The position numbers and the translations under genes are program-made. The notes below the pieces were generated by a model. That model worked only from the letters and a program-made list of their open reading frames with translations. It was not told where the DNA came from and made no database searches. Positions 1-8,275 of a stretch of DNA of 64,000 nt are shown in pieces. Source of the stretch: Verrucomicrobiia bacterium (lineage in GTDB: Bacteria; Verrucomicrobiota; Verrucomicrobiia; Opitutales; Opitutaceae). The stretch's first letter is position 1, and each line of letters starts with the position of its first letter. The stretch is from positions 62,001 through 126,000 of the forward strand of contig WYBX01000139.1 of assembly GCA_011525695.1 (NCBI GenBank). The letters are read 5' to 3'.

Positions 1-318
1 GCGTGTGAGCGAGACGCCCGAGATGCGCTGGATGGCCTCCCCGATGTTCTGCGAGCCGAATTCGCCGATCTGTTCAGCCGTGATCGTATCCATGATCTGG
101 TTCGAGACCCGCTTGGCCTCGACGGAATCGGCGAACGAGGATCGGAATCCCACCACCTCGAAGGCGCCCATTTCCACGATTTCGCCGTTTGCGGATTGAG
201 GTTGGACGGATACCTGGGCGTTGAGCGGCGGCAGAAGGGCGAAGGTGATGAGGAGGATTGTTCCAAGCGGAGCACCGTGTCGGGCGGAGCGGGGATGAAC
301 GTCTGTTGTCGGTTGCAT
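1..318 (-). CDS. TonB-dependent receptor, N-terminal part (cut by window edge)
   Basis: This is the first 106 codons of an outer-membrane TonB-dependent receptor; the rest lies left of the window. Residues 1-35 form a signal peptide with a hydrophobic core (GTILLITFALLPPL) ending near NAQ. The mature start contains EMGAFEVVGF, a style common in Opitutales receptors. Residues from about 75 match the plug domain: DTITAEQIGEFGSQNIGEAI followed by QRISGVSLTR. The substrate cannot be told from this part. The ATG at 316-318 is the only good start upstream of the signal peptide, with no strong Shine-Dalgarno. The family assignment is confident; the ligand is unknown. Confidence 0.85.
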   Translation of the reverse strand, partial: MQPTTDVHPRSARHGAPLGTILLITFALLPPLNAQVSVQPQSANGEIVEMGAFEVVGFRSSFADSVEAKRVSNQIMDTITAEQIGEFGSQNIGEAIQRISGVSLTR

Positions 319-738
319 GTAGGGTGGGGATTTGACAGTCGTTGCGCGAGGTCTGGGAGGCGGATACGGCCAGGGAACTGCCGTGGCCGCTGCCGTCCGG
401 TGTAGCTGTGGGGTGAATAGCGCCGCCGCCAGCCGCCGCACTTCGTATTCTGTGAAACCGTTACGCAAAGCACGGAAAACACGTGCTCGGATTCCGGCCC
501 CAGATTCCATTCCCCGATTGAGTCAGTCCCCGCAGCAGGAACTGCCTGGCCTGCACCTTCGAACGCTCCATGCCCTCAGCCTCGCCGCATAGGGGGAGCC
601 GTGGATCCGAACCGGTGCCGCTCCGAACCCTCATGCCTGCCCGAAAATGCCGCAGGCATTTTCAATCAGCAGCCTGTCGGATGCGTCTGCCTCACATTCG
701 GCATCTTCACGTCGAAAAGCAGTACGACCGACAGGCTG
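319..738. other. Intergenic region with palindromes, no gene
   Basis: This gap lies between the TonB receptor start and the Lrp-like gene stop, both on the minus strand. No open frame here looks like protein. It holds an A/T-flanked hairpin at 644-662 and a 13-base inverted repeat (668-680 and 728-740). The receptor promoter must lie within about 319-480, but no promoter was assigned by eye. Confidence 0.6.
644..662. terminator. Bidirectional terminator-like hairpin
   Basis: The arms aaaatgcc and ggcatttt are perfectly complementary around a 3-base loop, so each strand ends in a short T run after a GC-containing stem. It lies about 80 bases downstream of the Lrp-like gene stop on the minus strand and would end that transcript before the TonB receptor. 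The T run is only four bases long, so efficiency is uncertain. Confidence 0.5.
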
Positions 739-740
739 CT
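668..740. repeat. Inverted repeat pair bounding a 73-bp unit
   Basis: agcagcctgtcgg (668-680) and its exact reverse complement (728-740) bound 47 bases. The right arm runs into the stop codon of the Lrp-like gene. The layout fits either a long-loop hairpin or a small MITE-like element. No target-site duplication was identified. Confidence 0.5.
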
Positions 741-1011
741 AATCCACGTCGACGGCCTTGCCGCCCTCGCGCTTGTCGTAACTGCGGAAGGCGAACATGG
801 TCTCGCTCTCGATGATGCCGTCGGTGCGCAGGAGCTCGTCCGTGATCACCGACTCGATCTTGTCGATCGAATCGCAGGTGATCATCACGAGGAGATCATG
901 GCGGCCCGAGATCGAATAGACGTCCGTGACGTCGGGGATATCGAGAATCTTTTCGGCGGTGCCGGTGACCCGTTTGTGATCGATCTTCAGGAGGACGATT
1001 GCGGTGGCCAT
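739..1011 (-). CDS. Lrp/AsnC ligand-binding (RAM) domain protein
   Basis: A 90-residue protein that is only the effector-binding RAM domain of the Lrp/AsnC family, without the usual N-terminal helix-turn-helix. It begins with the typical strand MATAIVLLKIDHKRV, followed by helix 1, a strand with DVYSISGRHDLLVMI, and a final strand around ETMFAFRSYD. Stand-alone RAM proteins bind amino acids or similar ligands, often as ring oligomers, and can modulate full-length Lrp relatives. The ATG at 1011 fits the domain start. A 13-base inverted repeat touches the stop codon. The ligand is not predictable from sequence. Confidence 0.85.
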   Translation of the reverse strand: MATAIVLLKIDHKRVTGTAEKILDIPDVTDVYSISGRHDLLVMITCDSIDKIESVITDELLRTDGIIESETMFAFRSYDKREGGKAVDVD

Positions 1012-1208
1012 GAGGAGAGGGCTTTCGAGGGAGGACCGTGTGCGCTGCCGGTGTTCGGAATGCTGGCCACGTTATAGGTGCACGCTGGCTCAGCTCACGT
1101 CTTTTCCGAATCCGTTGTGCATAGGTCGGGAAGGTCGTGACCGACCCGACGAGTTTGCCGCAGGGGTGCAGACTTGTGCGGCCGTCCGGGTAATCGAACC
1201 GCACTGAG

Positions 1209-1228
1209 GGCGCAGGCGAGGCTGCGCC
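1209..1228. terminator. Hairpin just past the PEP-CTERM gene
   Basis: ggcgcag and ctgcgcc pair around a 6-base loop, directly after the stop codon of the minus-strand PEP-CTERM gene. No clear T run follows. Similar 19-20 base direct copies (gaaccgcactgag and gaaccgtattgag) flank it, so it could also be a small repeat unit. Confidence 0.35.
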
Positions 1229-1229
1229 C

Positions 1230-2057
1230 CTACGCCGGGTGATTGAACCGTATTGAGCGTTCAGTGCCGCTGAATCGGTTCAACCTCAGGCCCGGCCAGG
1301 GTCGCCGGAATCGGCGCGCGGCGGCGCAGGCGAGCGCGACCAGCCCGCCGATCATGGCATAAGTCGAGGGCTCCGGAATGGCGGAATAGCTCAGCGTGAA
1401 ATTGTCGATCGCGACGGTGTCGTACGACGAATCGCTGGCGCCGGCCGCGTTGTGCAGCCGGAAAAAGACCGGATCCAGCTGATCGTTCAGCAGCGTCAAT
1501 GATGACGAGCCCGATGAAAATGAGAACACGCCAAACGGGGAGGTGGTCTCGTAGGTGCCGAGCAGGATGAATGGCCCCGACGTGCCGACGCGAAACTCGA
1601 TGTTGTAGGTCTGGTTGGTGGAGCCCGAATTGTTCGCAGTGAACACGTCGAAACCGAGCTGGAAGTCGCCGTAGCCCGCCGTATTGGCCAGGGCGAATAC
1701 GATGCTGCCATCCCGGCTGCCCGCATTCAGCGGCCGGAGCCCGAGTGCCCGATCCGGGTTGAGCGCCTGCTCCGCGGCCAGGGTCGTGCTGGGAATCGTC
1801 GGGCCGGAGATGTTGCGAAAGCTGGTGCCGGTCGTGGAACCGGCCCAGCTGGTGAGGGCCATGGTGAACGTGGCCGCCGTGCCCAGCGTGGTCGCGGTCG
1901 AACTGGTGTAGACGGCCCAGCCGTCGGGCAGCCCGGTTCCGATCTCGTTGAAATCCTGAACATAGGGCGAGCCGCTGAGGGCGAATTGGCCCATCAGGCC
2001 GCCGGGGACGAGCAGCCATCCGGCGCACGCGGCCAATGACCGAAATATAGGCTTCAT
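1230..2057 (-). CDS. PEP-CTERM sorting domain exported protein
   Basis: An exported protein of about 275 residues. It starts with a signal peptide (MKPIFRSLAACAGWLLVPGG), then has a beta-rich, Ser/Thr/Gly-rich body with PYVQDFNEIGTGLPDGW near the N-terminus, typical of Verrucomicrobiota exported proteins. It ends with the PEP-CTERM signal: IPEPSTYAMIGGLVALACAA, then an Arg-rich tail. PEP-CTERM proteins are cleaved and sorted by an exosortase at the cell envelope, often with exopolysaccharide. The ATG at 2057 was chosen over one 60 bases upstream because it puts the signal peptide at the start. The tail after the arginines is about 20 residues longer than usual. Its specific role is unknown. 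Confidence 0.85.
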   Translation of the reverse strand: MKPIFRSLAACAGWLLVPGGLMGQFALSGSPYVQDFNEIGTGLPDGWAVYTSSTATTLGTAATFTMALTSWAGSTTGTSFRNISGPTIPSTTLAAEQALNPDRALGLRPLNAGSRDGSIVFALANTAGYGDFQLGFDVFTANNSGSTNQTYNIEFRVGTSGPFILLGTYETTSPFGVFSFSSGSSSLTLLNDQLDPVFFRLHNAAGASDSSYDTVAIDNFTLSYSAIPEPSTYAMIGGLVALACAAARRFRRPWPGLRLNRFSGTERSIRFNHPA

Positions 2058-2551
2058 AGGCCAACAGATCAGCCGGGTGTCCCGCCAGCTGTCCATGGCG
2101 CCGAATACCCAATCCAAGGTATATTGGTCGGGGCGAGAAGATTAAGCACCGAACTTGAATGGTGCTAATAGTTCAAGATTCATCGGATCTTAGAGGGAGG
2201 ATACGACCTGCGGATTGGATTTCGACTGTTAAACACGTGGCCAATCCGTTCCGATTGGATTTGAGGCCCTCCAAACGAAGCCGCGCATTTGCACCATTTG
2301 CATCACCGCGCAGGCGCCGCGGCGCACCCCGCGCGGAGCGGGAGGGCGAGCGGAGAGTGCGAGAGGGCGGCTCGAACAGAGCCCTCTCGCAAAAAGGCCA
2401 TGCGCGGCGGGCGGCCAGCATCCGCTTGCCGGATGCGAAGAGAGGCCGCGCGTCCGCTGGACACACCCGCGCCACCGCCTTCACCGGCGTCCGGCGCGCC
2501 GAAATCACCATCGCCTCCGGTCGCGCCATTGCTAGAAACCGAAGCCGACCG
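2058..2551. other. Divergent intergenic region rich in foldable sequence
   Basis: No gene is supported between the divergent PEP-CTERM and HEPN-like genes; the long open frame through here on the plus strand has low-complexity, arginine-rich content. Notable are nested pairing elements at 2145-2177 (agcacc/ggtgct interleaved with cttgaa/ttcaag, able to form an H-type pseudoknot), a 10-bp hairpin at 2359-2390 and a 7-bp hairpin at 2418-2436. This may also be the left boundary of the accessory island. Confidence 0.55.
2359..2390. repeat. Perfect 10-bp stem hairpin
   Basis: gcgagagggc and gccctctcgc pair around a 12-base loop, followed by aaaaa on the plus strand. A second perfect hairpin, gcatccg/cggatgc, follows at 2418-2436. 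The T run is on the wrong side for a minus-strand terminator. The pair resembles REP-type palindromes between genes. Confidence 0.5.
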
Positions 2552-3283
2552 ATGGACGACTTTTTCAAGGAATTCAACGAGATCGACTGGCGAACTTACC
2601 ACACGTTCTCCGCCCTGTCCTCCTTCGAGCGGTTCTGGCGCGACACCGAGGAACTGGTGTCCACGGATGCCGACCGGCACCAGCACGCGCACGGTCCGAA
2701 GTGGCGCGCCGAAACCGAAGAGGAAATCGCCGAACTCTTCGCCCAAATTCGCGCGATCCGATGCGTCCATGATGAAGTGATCACGCCGACGTTTCGCTAC
2801 GCGGTAGTCATCACCCTGTTCGCCCTCTTTGAACGGGAAATTCGCCGCGCCGGGGATACGTTCGCTGCGGAGACGAAGCGTCCCATCAGTTATCGCAATG
2901 TGCGCGGCGGCCATTGCGAGCACGTGCGCAAGTTTATGCGGCAGCACGCCGGGTTCGATCTGGCCGGTCTTCCGGGATACGAGGAAATCTGTGACCTACA
3001 GAAGGTCCGCGATTGCCTGGTGCATTGCTATGGCGACGCCGAGCTGTCGCGCGATTGCGACTACCTGCTGAAATTGTCCTCACCGCGCATCGGGCTAGAA
3101 GTGGACCGGGGCATCGAGATCGTAGTGCTCCCCGCGTTTCTGGAACGTTCCGTCGAGGCGATACGGGATTTCTTCCATGCTTTATTCCTCCGCCTGCAGT
3201 GGAAGGTGAATGAAAAGTGGCAGTCCGCCGCTGGACCATCGCGCAGCCGGCGACGCTCAACCCGGCCCACTAACAAAGCATAG
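2552..3283 (+). CDS. HEPN-like hypothetical protein
   Basis: A 243-residue, mostly helical protein. The start is the ATG at 2552, because upstream codons of the same frame are low-complexity. Near residues 150-160 it carries EEICDLQKVRDCLVHCYGD, which matches the R-x4-H signature and surroundings of HEPN domains of the RiboL-PSP/MAE_28990 type. HEPN domains are often metal-independent RNases in toxin-antitoxin and antiphage systems, but some lack activity. It sits beside and convergent with the qat operon, at the edge of a defence island, which supports an immunity role. The C-terminus ends in a basic tail. No antitoxin gene is seen next to it. The HEPN call rests on one motif and overall helicity. 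Confidence 0.6.
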   Translation: MDDFFKEFNEIDWRTYHTFSALSSFERFWRDTEELVSTDADRHQHAHGPKWRAETEEEIAELFAQIRAIRCVHDEVITPTFRYAVVITLFALFEREIRRAGDTFAAETKRPISYRNVRGGHCEHVRKFMRQHAGFDLAGLPGYEEICDLQKVRDCLVHCYGDAELSRDCDYLLKLSSPRIGLEVDRGIEIVVLPAFLERSVEAIRDFFHALFLRLQWKVNEKWQSAAGPSRSRRRSTRPTNKA

Positions 3284-3321
3284 TATTTCCTTGTGGTCGC
3301 GCGCAGAACCGCCGCCTGTCG

Positions 3322-4059
3322 CTACGTGCTTTGAGACGGAAGAGTCGTATTGGTGGTGCGACACCGTGCAAAATTTTGTCGGATCAACTCCCGAGTTTCG
3401 AGCGAATCCAAGTTCCATGCTTGCCCCAAAAAACGATAGACGGATTCCAATTGTCGGATGGGTGCAGCTCCGAGAAAAGGACCGTCAGTCTCCGGCAGAA
3501 CTCGGTCGCGTGGCAGAGCAGCGACCATTGCTCGATGGCGGCTCTCGGACGCAACCATGCGATGGTTAATCGAAAGATAGTGTCCGTCGGCCAGCACCGT
3601 CTTAGCGGCTTCGGCACCGCCAATAAAATAGTGGAAACAAACCGGACCAACACGGGCCACCTTCAATCCCTCCAACGTCTCGCGCCACGCTCCTCGCGAG
3701 TGAACGGTCACGAATGCTCCCCTTTGAATGGACGCAACGACTTCGGCAAAATTATCCTTCTGAGCCTCCAGCGTCGGTCTGCCCTGGGGCGAGCCGTCGA
3801 TGCCAATCTCTCCAATGAATTCCGCGGAACGCGCCAGATTCTTGAACCGCTGTATTTCCCTGTGCCCTTCCCGCGAGCGCAAAGGGTGGAGCCCAAGGGC
3901 TGGGGTTGTCCGCCTGAAGGCGGTGAGGTGCCGCTGCGCCATCTCGAAGTGACTCGGCAGCATGGTCACTGCAACGCACGCCTCGACTTCCCGTTCGAGC
4001 AATCGTGCCACTCCCACAGGGTCGGGAAAAAGATCCACGTGGCAGTGCGTATCAATCAT
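3322..4059 (-). CDS. qatD: QatD, TatD-like metal-dependent DNase of the Qat antiphage system
   Basis: A 245-residue TatD-family protein with an amidohydrolase-type TIM barrel. The metal-binding DTHCH motif is at residues 3-7, followed by ALGLHP, the GEIGID glutamate, VTVHSRGA and the PETDGPF aspartate, so the active site looks intact. In the characterised QatABCD systems, a TatD-like nuclease is the last gene. Here too it is fourth after qatA, qatB and qatC, and its start overlaps the end of qatC by 8 bases, so translation is probably coupled. It is likely the nuclease effector or processing subunit. A housekeeping TatD is possible by sequence alone, but the context makes Qat far more likely. 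Confidence 0.88.
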   Translation of the reverse strand: MIDTHCHVDLFPDPVGVARLLEREVEACVAVTMLPSHFEMAQRHLTAFRRTTPALGLHPLRSREGHREIQRFKNLARSAEFIGEIGIDGSPQGRPTLEAQKDNFAEVVASIQRGAFVTVHSRGAWRETLEGLKVARVGPVCFHYFIGGAEAAKTVLADGHYLSINHRMVASESRHRAMVAALPRDRVLPETDGPFLGAAPIRQLESVYRFLGQAWNLDSLETRELIRQNFARCRTTNTTLPSQST

Positions 4060-5398
4060 GCGATGCGACGGAAATCACGCCGAGATCAACCAACCAAGTT
4101 TCTAACTCGGTCCGTTGTCGCTGCACCAAAGAAACGTAGTCGCTCTTGTGGGCCAACGTGACGCGGCCGTTGGCGAGGATCGTGCGCCAGACCTGCCGAT
4201 CGGAATCTCGTCGCAGAACAAACTCCTTGGTCGCCTCCACGCTTTGATTCGGATCGCCCAGTTTTAGTTTGCCCCACGTCGATGGATCTTCGATCCGCAC
4301 GCCGTAGTCTCCCTCCAGCCAGTTGTTGCGGTGCAATGCAGCCTGCCGATAGAGGCACGGCACGCAGCAACCGCAATGATCGGCGGTCGCACCAGACACA
4401 TGCGCCTTGTATCGCTTGCGATTGCCGCACGATACCGACTCCAAATAGGCCTGCTTCAGCAGGGCGGCATTCCGGCATTCGGCGATCATCTCCCCCTTGG
4501 TCTTGAACTCATAGGGATTCGTGAGCGTGCAATCCACAGACAAAGCAGCCAGCAATTCGCGCAGTTGTTGCAGAAAATAAGGATGCACGGTCCGGGTGCT
4601 AAGGGAGCCGGACCGCGCTGGCGTCAGTGGATAGTTCAACGCGATGGAACCGTTTTCGGGAATGATGAGCGTGCGCCCGTTATCGAGGAATTGCGCAGCG
4701 AGCACCCCGAACGAGACGAAACAGAAGGAGCGGCTGCGGTAGCTGCTTTCGGCCCCTGCGCCGCGAATCCCCATTCTCGACGTCAGGCGATGAAGCCGAT
4801 TTGGATAGGCGGGCTGCAGATGGGCGAAGAGCCGCTCCTGATCGGCACCGGCGGGTTCGGCATCCGGGTCGTAGGCGCCGCTCAAGGTCAGCGCTTGGTC
4901 GGGGTTCTGCTCCAGCCAATCGATGACTCCGATCAACGAATCGAGCCCGCCGGAAAAAAGCGACACCGCTGCGCCGCCCGCCTTGGTGCGATGGCGAAAA
5001 CTTCTCTTCGCCTTGCAGAATTCTTTCCCGAAAATCTCACAATCCTGCGCGACAAACTCAAAATGCCATTCGTCGCCCGTCAGGAAAGAAACCATGTGCT
5101 CAGCGATTCCGCGGGCGGAATTCCATGCCGCAGGATCGGAAACTGGCATTTGCAGCATGAACTGCCGAGTCCACCCGTCGTCGGCCGCATCGCGAGAAGC
5201 CGCGCGGTCGCAGCCGTAAACCGCCAAGGCGAACAGCACGAAATCGAGGGCGCGCGGATCAATGGGACGCCGCAGCCGTGCGAAGTCTTCAATGCTGTGG
5301 CCGAGTTGAACCTCGCTGCCATCGGGGCGGGTCAAGAAAAGCGACGAACCGGAGTTGCCGTAGTTCCCGCCGCCCAGCCTCACGGTAAAACTAGTCAT
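4052..5398 (-). CDS. qatC: QatC, QueC-like nucleotide-modifying protein of the Qat system
   Basis: A 448-residue protein with a QueC-like PP-loop ATPase core. The PP-loop SGGLDS is at residues 149-154, and a cysteine cluster HCGCCVPC at 341-348 matches the zinc site of QueC-family enzymes. QueC makes preQ0 from carboxydeazaguanine; in Qat the homologue is thought to modify an unknown target, possibly another Qat protein. The N-terminal 130 residues are an extension absent from QueC. It overlaps qatB upstream and qatD downstream by 8 bases each. All catalytic motifs are present. The Qat assignment relies on the four-gene order and on family knowledge. Confidence 0.9.
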   Translation of the reverse strand: MTSFTVRLGGGNYGNSGSSLFLTRPDGSEVQLGHSIEDFARLRRPIDPRALDFVLFALAVYGCDRAASRDAADDGWTRQFMLQMPVSDPAAWNSARGIAEHMVSFLTGDEWHFEFVAQDCEIFGKEFCKAKRSFRHRTKAGGAAVSLFSGGLDSLIGVIDWLEQNPDQALTLSGAYDPDAEPAGADQERLFAHLQPAYPNRLHRLTSRMGIRGAGAESSYRSRSFCFVSFGVLAAQFLDNGRTLIIPENGSIALNYPLTPARSGSLSTRTVHPYFLQQLRELLAALSVDCTLTNPYEFKTKGEMIAECRNAALLKQAYLESVSCGNRKRYKAHVSGATADHCGCCVPCLYRQAALHRNNWLEGDYGVRIEDPSTWGKLKLGDPNQSVEATKEFVLRRDSDRQVWRTILANGRVTLAHKSDYVSLVQRQRTELETWLVDLGVISVASHD

Positions 5399-6191
5399 AG
5401 CAGCCGAGGGCGTCGATGACTTCCTGGTTTAGGTGTCCGGCCCGTTCAACCGCGTCAGCGCTGTTCAGATCGTATTTGGTGAGATCCACCTCCTTGCTAA
5501 GCCGGTATTCAACAAAGCCGCGGATATAGTCCCGAGCCTGCTCTAAAAATGCGCGCGCCTGCTGACTGTCGGACATGCGTTCGCGTATGCGCGCAAACTC
5601 CTTCACCTCAAAATTCACGGCGAGTGCGTGGCAATAGTAGGTCGCGACCACCACTGGGACATTCATGTCCTTGGCGGTGAGAATCGCCTCCAAGTCGTCC
5701 GCGGTTTGGGCATCTCGACACAACTCCTCCAACGTTCGGTCCATCGCCTCTCGCAACGCCGTATCATCGAGCAGCCCATCGGGCTCGGTCAATGCCTCCA
5801 CCAAGGCGTCGCAAATCTCCTCCAGCGGGCGTCCGCGATACTCCTCCAAGTTGAACTGCTTGAGAGCCTCCTGAAGTCCGCGCTGCTGAGCAGTGCCGAG
5901 AAAAGTCGCCAGTCGTGCTCCCGACCTAGCGGCTCGGCCACGGCTTCCACCACCACCGCCGCCGCCACCTCCGGATCGTCCGCTACGGGCCGCCCCTGCG
6001 CCGCTGCCCGCCGAGCCGCCGCCTCCACTACCGCCGCCCGAACCGCCCAATCGAGCGCCAAAATCGCGCGCAAAAGCGGCGACGGCAGGTCCCACGGTAG
6101 CTCCGGAGACGTTACCTTCCGACGCAGCAGAGTTCACCGCGTCTGACGATCCCGGCCAATTGGGTCCTTTGTAGGAAGCGGAGGTGCCCAT
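5391..6191 (-). CDS. qatB: QatB, Qat system subunit
   Basis: A 266-residue protein that begins MGTSASYKGPNWPG, the start style of known QatB proteins. It then has a Gly/Ser-rich segment at about residues 50-85 with runs of glycine, followed by a helical C-terminal half. In Qat systems QatB is the small partner between the ATPase and the QueC-like protein, and the flexible Gly-rich segment may be a linker or a modification site. It lies 11 bases after qatA and overlaps qatC by 8 bases. No catalytic motif is visible. The assignment comes from order, N-terminus and size. Confidence 0.83.
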   Translation of the reverse strand: MGTSASYKGPNWPGSSDAVNSAASEGNVSGATVGPAVAAFARDFGARLGGSGGGSGGGGSAGSGAGAARSGRSGGGGGGGGGSRGRAARSGARLATFLGTAQQRGLQEALKQFNLEEYRGRPLEEICDALVEALTEPDGLLDDTALREAMDRTLEELCRDAQTADDLEAILTAKDMNVPVVVATYYCHALAVNFEVKEFARIRERMSDSQQARAFLEQARDYIRGFVEYRLSKEVDLTKYDLNSADAVERAGHLNQEVIDALGCYD

Positions 6192-6202
6192 TAAATCAGG
6201 TT

Positions 6203-8065
6203 TTAGCGGGTGGCACGCGCAACTGCGATACCGAATTTGCCTTTCCGGGCGATCACTTCGGTCCTGACTTTTATTAGGCGTTCGACACTTTCGTTTCCAC
6301 TGGCGGACTTCAGTGCGCCGAGCGCCTGGGCTAGGCGGAGATTGATGCGGTCGGGATCAGATTGGGTCAGCACGCGAGCCAGGACGTCGGTGGCTTCACT
6401 GTTCCCTGCCGAAGCCAATTCAAAGAGCGCTTGCAGCGCCTCCGGCTTTTCCGGGTCACGGAGCGCAACCTTGCCGATGGCGGAGGCGACCTGCTGGCGC
6501 TCGCGTGGATCGAGTGCGCCGTGAAGCGAAACCCCGGATTTGCGGCCCGCGAGATCGCCGGACAACAGAGCCTCAATGCAGCGGCGGACTGCTTGCGAAA
6601 CCAACTGGACGCCGGCGAAAGTGTGGTCCAGCGAACTGCGCGAGAGCCAGAAGTAGTCGCGCAAATCGACGTGCGCGAGCAGCGGGGCAGCTTTGAGCCA
6701 GCGCGCGACCTGAGCGTCCTGCCAAGGCTTGAGCGTGTCCGCCAGGGTTCCCACCTTCTGCGGATCTTCCACCGTTTCCAACGGAGCCGCGCTGCCGTCC
6801 TCGGATTTGCGGTGCCAGTCGTAAATCTCGCGGAAACGGTCCTCGTTGATATACTCCAGCACCATCAGCTTGATCAGGATCGCCCGATCCAAGCGCTCGA
6901 GTTTTGCGACCCGTGCGAGCTGCAACCGCATCCAGAGCGCATTGAGAAATCGCTTAATCTGCCGCGGATTTCCCTTCAGTCCCTCCGTGATCGGATCGCA
7001 GCACGTTTCCACGACGCGAAACACTTCTTCAACCTCGTCGCGATGCGGATCGTTTCCCGCCAGCGCAAGGTGGCGGCGCACGTCGAACGGTTCGTAGCGG
7101 TTTTCCCGAATGAAGTTCGAGTAGGCGATCCGGAGCGCGTCGAACTTACCCGGAACGACTTTCTTCAGGAGCAAAAGACTGAGATAGGACCTGACCTCAT
7201 GCGGCGCCAACTTCGGCAACGTATAGGGGACCTGCACCAATTTCTCCAAATAATCGGTGACGAGATTGCTCCGTTCCTCTTGGTCGAGGTTTGTCGAACT
7301 GAGCACATCCGTATATCGGACGCGGATCGCGTTTTCGACAATCCGGCGATCTGCCGCGATCACGAAGGCGATGCCCTTCACGTTGAGGAACAATTTTATG
7401 GCCTCAAGGTTTTCAATAACTCGCTCAGGGGAACAGCGGTCAATGTCGTCGATCAGCACTACGAGCGATTTGAGCCCTGTCTTCGCCAGCATCACCTCGA
7501 AATCGCGTCGAAACGTCTTCACGTCGGTCGCGGTCTCTTCGGCATCACGCAGCCATTTGTCGTCGCCGCTCGCGCTTGGTTCCTTCTTCTCTGCGGACTT
7601 GCCGGATTCGTCTTTGGACTCCGGACTCTTCCCACGCAAGGTTGCGATAAAAGGCAGCGGATTTGCTACCAAGTAGCTCGCGCCAGCCGCTAAGCCAGCC
7701 TTGGCGACCTTCATCCAGTTAACTCGCCCCAAAAGTTCAGTCGCCTCATCAAAAATCTTGTTTTTGAACGCGCGGTGTTCCCTCAGTTCTCGCAACAGTA
7801 CCGCTAGGATCGCAGCCTTGGCATCTTCGTAGCCTTGGAATACCCAAGTATCGAAATAGACGACGAGGACATCGGGCTTGTCCGGGTCCAGCGGCTGCAA
7901 ATCGCGCTGAAGGAGCTTCAGGATGCTCGACTTCCCTCCACCCCAATCACCAAAAAGCCCGACCGTGACCGGCAACATCGTAGGGTCCGTCACAATGGAC
8001 TTAACGAGGTTCGCATGAATCTCGAAGCCCAGAAGATCTTCGTCTGTTTCGTTATCTGCCCACAT
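6203..8065 (-). CDS. qatA: QatA, KAP-family P-loop ATPase of the Qat system
   Basis: A 620-residue KAP-family NTPase that opens the qat operon. Walker A is GDWGGGKS at residues 39-46, and Walker B is LVVLIDDIDR at 201-210, followed by the KAP-typical CSPERVIENLEAIKLFL. A segment at about 118-145 is hydrophobic (LAAGASYLVANPLPFIA), the position where KAP proteins carry membrane insertions, followed by a charged Lys/Ser/Glu linker. The ATPase presumably senses infection or drives assembly of the Qat complex. The start ATG at 8065 directly precedes the conserved DEDLLGFE motif. It is divergent from the SIR2 gene, with 210 bases between that probably hold both promoters. Confidence 0.92.
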   Translation of the reverse strand: MWADNETDEDLLGFEIHANLVKSIVTDPTMLPVTVGLFGDWGGGKSSILKLLQRDLQPLDPDKPDVLVVYFDTWVFQGYEDAKAAILAVLLRELREHRAFKNKIFDEATELLGRVNWMKVAKAGLAAGASYLVANPLPFIATLRGKSPESKDESGKSAEKKEPSASGDDKWLRDAEETATDVKTFRRDFEVMLAKTGLKSLVVLIDDIDRCSPERVIENLEAIKLFLNVKGIAFVIAADRRIVENAIRVRYTDVLSSTNLDQEERSNLVTDYLEKLVQVPYTLPKLAPHEVRSYLSLLLLKKVVPGKFDALRIAYSNFIRENRYEPFDVRRHLALAGNDPHRDEVEEVFRVVETCCDPITEGLKGNPRQIKRFLNALWMRLQLARVAKLERLDRAILIKLMVLEYINEDRFREIYDWHRKSEDGSAAPLETVEDPQKVGTLADTLKPWQDAQVARWLKAAPLLAHVDLRDYFWLSRSSLDHTFAGVQLVSQAVRRCIEALLSGDLAGRKSGVSLHGALDPRERQQVASAIGKVALRDPEKPEALQALFELASAGNSEATDVLARVLTQSDPDRINLRLAQALGALKSASGNESVERLIKVRTEVIARKGKFGIAVARATR

Positions 8066-8275
8066 TTTCCGAGGTTATTACTGAATTTCGCTTTGTGCGG
8101 CAATCTTGGTTTCGCGTACGGACAGGGCGGCGAAAACCTGCGCGGGGCGATCGCGAGGTAGCATCGCCAGTGGGGGGGCGGCCGCGGATGGCAGACTGGG
8201 CCATGACGTGGGGAAACGGAATGCCTGCATATCATAGGATACGACAGAGCGTGAATTGAAATCGCCGGGCTCTCT

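Noticed and set aside
5893..6174. Pro-rich plus-strand frame antisense to qatB
   Set aside because: The proline run is the complement of the glycine codons in the Gly-rich linker of QatB.
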